A DNA stretch of 8,161 nucleotides from an uncultured Bacteroidota bacterium (lineage in GTDB: Bacteria; Bacteroidota; Bacteroidia; Chitinophagales; Chitinophagaceae): the NCBI GenBank assembly GCA_903825095.1, contig CAIJZF010000227.1, positions 1-8,161 on the forward strand, in the 5' to 3' direction. The notes beneath the pieces are model-generated. The model worked only from the letters and a program-made list of their open reading frames with translations. It made no database searches and had not been told where the DNA came from. Shown in pieces: positions 5,226-8,161 of this stretch (its first letter is position 1; each line of letters begins with the position of its first letter). A program made the translations under genes and the position numbers.

Positions 5226-8161
5226 ATGAGAAAATATACAATTACCTGCGTTTTTAGTTGGACGCTATTAATGATGTTTGGTTTAACCAGCAGCTATGCA
5301 CAAACCAAAACAAATGCTGTAAAAGACAGTACCCAATTTACAAGTTTTAAAGGCATGCCCTTGAAAGCTACTCGTGCCATTGCTATGAAAACCAGCGAAG
5401 GTACTTGGACCTCTTTAGCGATTAGCCCTGATGGAAAAACGATATTGTTTGATTTAATGGGAGATATATATAGTATGCCTGTAGAAGGTGGTAAAGCAAC
5501 TGCTATTACAAAGGGAATAGCTTATGACAATCATCCTAGCTATAGCCCAGATGGTAAAAGAATTTTATTTATTTCTGATAGAGGCGGCGCAGAAAATTTA
5601 TGGTATATCGATATTGCTAAAAAAGATACCATTGCTTTAACCGAAGATCAAAATCAAAATTTTCCAGGCGCTGTGTATACTCCAGATGGTAATTATATAG
5701 TGTATACCAAAGGAAGAAGAAATACAAAATTGTATTTGATGCATAAAAATGGAGGTGCAGGAACGAATTTAATTTCTTTACCAGCTGCATTAAAAACAAT
5801 TGACCCTGCAGTGAGTGCAGATGGAAGATTTATTTATTATTCTTCAAGAATGAGTGCATGGAACTACAATGCCATGTTACCACAATATAGTATTGGTGTT
5901 TATGATAGAGAAAAAGGAACTACGCGTACTATTGCTTCAAGATATGGTTCTGCTTTCACACCTGTACTTTCTAAAGATGGTAAATGGATGGTGTACGGAA
6001 CAAGATTTGAAGATAAAACAGGACTCGTGAAACGTAATTTAAATACAGGAGAAGAAACATGGTTGGCCTATCCTGTACAAAGAGATGATCAAGAATCCAT
6101 TGCAGTTTTAGGTGTATTACCTACTATGACTTTCACCCCTGATAGTAAAAATTTATTAGCCTCTTATGGTGGGAAAATTCATAGTATTGATATTGAAACC
6201 GCTGCACAAAAAGAAATTAGCTATACAGTAGATGCCTCCATAGAAATGGGGCCTGAAGTACTTTTCAAGTATCCTATTAAAGATACCAGTGCTGCACAAG
6301 CCACTCAAATTAGAGATGCAGTTCCTTCAGCGGATGGAAAAAAATTAGCCTTCACCGTACTTAATAAATTATATGTGATGGACTACCCAAATGGAACGCC
6401 TAAAAAATTAACAAATAATAATTTTACAGAAGCGCAACCTATTTGGAATTCTAATGGTAAGACTATTTATTTTGCTACCTGGTCTGAAAATGGGGGAAGT
6501 ATTAGAAGTATTGATATTGCTTCAGGCAAAGAAACAATACTTACTAAAGAAAACGCTTTATACCAAGGCCTAGCTATTAACGAAACAAAAAATAGAATTG
6601 TATTTAATAGAACGACGGTTCAAAAATTTAAAGATTCAAAAGACCCTAATTATAATGATGATGAAGATGATCTTTGTTGGTTAGATTTAAACGACGGCAG
6701 TATTCATGTCATTGATAAAGCCGATGGTCGCAGCAATGCCCATTTTGTAAACGGTGAAGACCGTATTTATTTAAATAAATATGGAAAATTAACTTCTATT
6801 CAATGGGATGGTGGAGATGAAAAAGAAATTGTAAAAATTACAGGTATTACCACTTTTGGTAGTGTTGCACAAAGCAAAGGAAGGCCTGTTGCAGATGTTT
6901 TAGATTTAGATGAAGAAGAGGAAGATGCCGCTAAAGAAAATAATCCAGCATCTAGTGCGAATACCATTTTAATGTCTCCTTTAGGAAAAGCAGCTATTGC
7001 ACAAGTGAATAATAATATTTACTATATCACTATTCCACAAGCAGGTAAATTAATAGACATTTCTGTAGCAGAAGCGAAAAGCGCAGCCTTCCCAAGTAAA
7101 CTCTTAACAGAGATGGGTGGTGAGTTTCCAAGTTGGGAAGCCAATGGTAAAATTATCCATTACAGTCTAGGTGCTGCACATTTTACTTATGATATAGACG
7201 CATCTTATGCATTTGATGATAGTTTAGCGGTGGCTAAAAAAGCAGAAGCCGCTATTAAAAAAGATACGACTGCTAAAGACAGTACTAAAAAAGAAACAGT
7301 GAAGAAAGCTGAAAAGAAAGAAGATCCAAAATACAAAGCCACTGAAAATTGGGTGAAAGTATTTTATGAAAAAGATATGCCTACTACACATATTTTATTA
7401 ACCAATGCAAGAATTATTACCATGAAAGGTGATGAAGTCATTAGCAGAGGAGATATTTATATTGTAAACAATCGTATTAAAGCGATTGGTAAGTCGGGTA
7501 GCTTAAAAGTGGAATCTGGAACAGAAAGAGTAAACGTATCGGGCAAAACAATTGTTCCTGGATTTGTAGATACGCATTCTCATATGTGGCCAAGCTGGGG
7601 TATTCATAAAACACAGGCTTGGGTATATGCAGCCAACTTAGCCTATGGTGTGACTACCACACGTGACCCACAAACAGCTACTACCGATGTATTAACTTAT
7701 AGCGATATGGTAGATGCTGGTATGATGATGGGACCAAGAGTATATTCAACCGGACCTGGTGTAGGTTATTGGGCTTATAACTTAAAAGATTCAACACAAG
7801 CAGAATCGGTATTAAGTCAGTACAGTAAATACTATAATACAAAGTATATTAAAATGTATTTAGTAGGGAATCGTAAACACAGACAATGGGTAATTCAGGC
7901 TGCTAAAAATCAAAAATTAATGCCGACTACTGAAGGAGGTCTTGATTTTAAATTAAACATGACCAATTTATTAGATGGCTATCCTGGTCATGAGCACTCT
8001 ATTCCTATTTATCCTTTATATGATGATGTGGTGAAAACAATTGCTGCATCTAAAATGACAGTTACTCCTACTTTACTCGTTTCTTATGGTGGACCATGGG
8101 CAGAGAACTATTATTATGAAAATGAAAATCCTTATAGCAATGAGAAGATGCAATACTTTAC
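5226..8161 (+). CDS. Exported TolB/PD40 beta-propeller-amidohydrolase fusion protein (3' end outside window)
   Basis: The frame runs 978 codons from ATG 5226 to the window edge with no stop. Residues 1-25 are a signal peptide (SSYA|Q26), so the product acts in the periplasm or outside the cell. Residues about 40-660 hold repeated PD40/TolB-type blades: SPDGKTILF, SPDGKRILFISDRGG, TPDGNYIVYTKGR, SADGRFIYYSSR, SKDGKWMVYGTRF, SADGKKLAF and NSNGKTIYFATW. A lysine-rich linker spans about 669-702. From about 720 an amidohydrolase domain begins (LLTNARIITMKGDEVISRGD, then GKTIVPGFVDTHSHMW), with the first metal pair His784-x-His786. Lys876 in YIKMYLVG is the likely carboxylated lysine, and His924 in DGYPGHEHSIP the likely strand-6 ligand. 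The strand-5 position reads MPTTEGG without the usual His. The final Asp should lie beyond the window. This resembles imidazolonepropionase/prolidase-like metal hydrolases; the substrate, perhaps a peptide or cyclic amide, is inferred only by class. The start lacks a Shine-Dalgarno; the signal peptide supports it. Confidence 0.93.
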   Translation, partial: MRKYTITCVFSWTLLMMFGLTSSYAQTKTNAVKDSTQFTSFKGMPLKATRAIAMKTSEGTWTSLAISPDGKTILFDLMGDIYSMPVEGGKATAITKGIAYDNHPSYSPDGKRILFISDRGGAENLWYIDIAKKDTIALTEDQNQNFPGAVYTPDGNYIVYTKGRRNTKLYLMHKNGGAGTNLISLPAALKTIDPAVSADGRFIYYSSRMSAWNYNAMLPQYSIGVYDREKGTTRTIASRYGSAFTPVLSKDGKWMVYGTRFEDKTGLVKRNLNTGEETWLAYPVQRDDQESIAVLGVLPTMTFTPDSKNLLASYGGKIHSIDIETAAQKEISYTVDASIEMGPEVLFKYPIKDTSAAQATQIRDAVPSADGKKLAFTVLNKLYVMDYPNGTPKKLTNNNFTEAQPIWNSNGKTIYFATWSENGGSIRSIDIASGKETILTKENALYQGLAINETKNRIVFNRTTVQKFKDSKDPNYNDDEDDLCWLDLNDGSIHVIDKADGRSNAHFVNGEDRIYLNKYGKLTSIQWDGGDEKEIVKITGITTFGSVAQSKGRPVADVLDLDEEEEDAAKENNPASSANTILMSPLGKAAIAQVNNNIYYITIPQAGKLIDISVAEAKSAAFPSKLLTEMGGEFPSWEANGKIIHYSLGAAHFTYDIDASYAFDDSLAVAKKAEAAIKKDTTAKDSTKKETVKKAEKKEDPKYKATENWVKVFYEKDMPTTHILLTNARIITMKGDEVISRGDIYIVNNRIKAIGKSGSLKVESGTERVNVSGKTIVPGFVDTHSHMWPSWGIHKTQAWVYAANLAYGVTTTRDPQTATTDVLTYSDMVDAGMMMGPRVYSTGPGVGYWAYNLKDSTQAESVLSQYSKYYNTKYIKMYLVGNRKHRQWVIQAAKNQKLMPTTEGGLDFKLNMTNLLDGYPGHEHSIPIYPLYDDVVKTIAASKMTVTPTLLVSYGGPWAENYYYENENPYSNEKMQYF

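Noticed and set aside
5617..5799. Minus-strand 60-residue open frame
   Set aside because: It is antisense to the propeller part of the amidohydrolase gene and made of Phe/Leu/Tyr-rich complement sequence.
1..8161. CRISPR arrays, insertion sequences, tRNA or rRNA genes
   Set aside because: No regularly spaced repeats, transposase motifs, terminal inverted repeats or structured-RNA signatures were seen on reading both strands.

Overview
The window looks like chromosomal DNA of an AT-rich member of the Bacteroidota, most plausibly a Chitinophagaceae-like lineage. The reasons are a GLPGLI-family gene, an outer-membrane barrel with an N-terminal carboxypeptidase-regulatory-like domain, signal peptides ending in A|Q, no Shine-Dalgarno sequences ahead of the starts, and a secreted beta-propeller/amidohydrolase fusion. 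The lineage below phylum is inferred from protein style, not from a marker gene.

Layout, left to right. (1) Bases 2-1420, plus strand: the C-terminal 472 residues of a TonB-dependent outer-membrane receptor whose start lies before the window. (2) Bases 1410-2240, minus strand: a GLPGLI-family exported protein, tail-to-tail with the receptor gene and overlapping it by 11 bases. (3) Bases 2289-5096, minus strand: a 935-residue outer-membrane beta-barrel protein with carboxypeptidase-regulatory-like and plug-like domains, 48 bases upstream of the GLPGLI gene and probably co-transcribed with it. (4) Bases 5097-5225: a 129-bp divergent intergenic region with a perfect 6-bp dyad next to the barrel start. 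(5) Bases 5226-8161, plus strand: a large exported protein with a TolB/PD40-type beta-propeller joined through a lysine-rich linker to a metal-dependent amidohydrolase domain. It is cut by the right window edge after 978 codons.

All four proteins appear to be exported or in the envelope. The barrel and the GLPGLI protein form a two-gene unit of a kind common in Bacteroidota, with no settled function. Here both carry the same unusual glycine-tract/methionine motif, internally and at the C-terminus, which suggests they work together. The amidohydrolase is transcribed away from this unit and may share regulatory DNA with it, but nothing in the sequence ties their functions together. No RNA genes, CRISPR arrays, insertion sequences or clear terminators were seen. 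No stretch longer than 129 bases lacks a gene.
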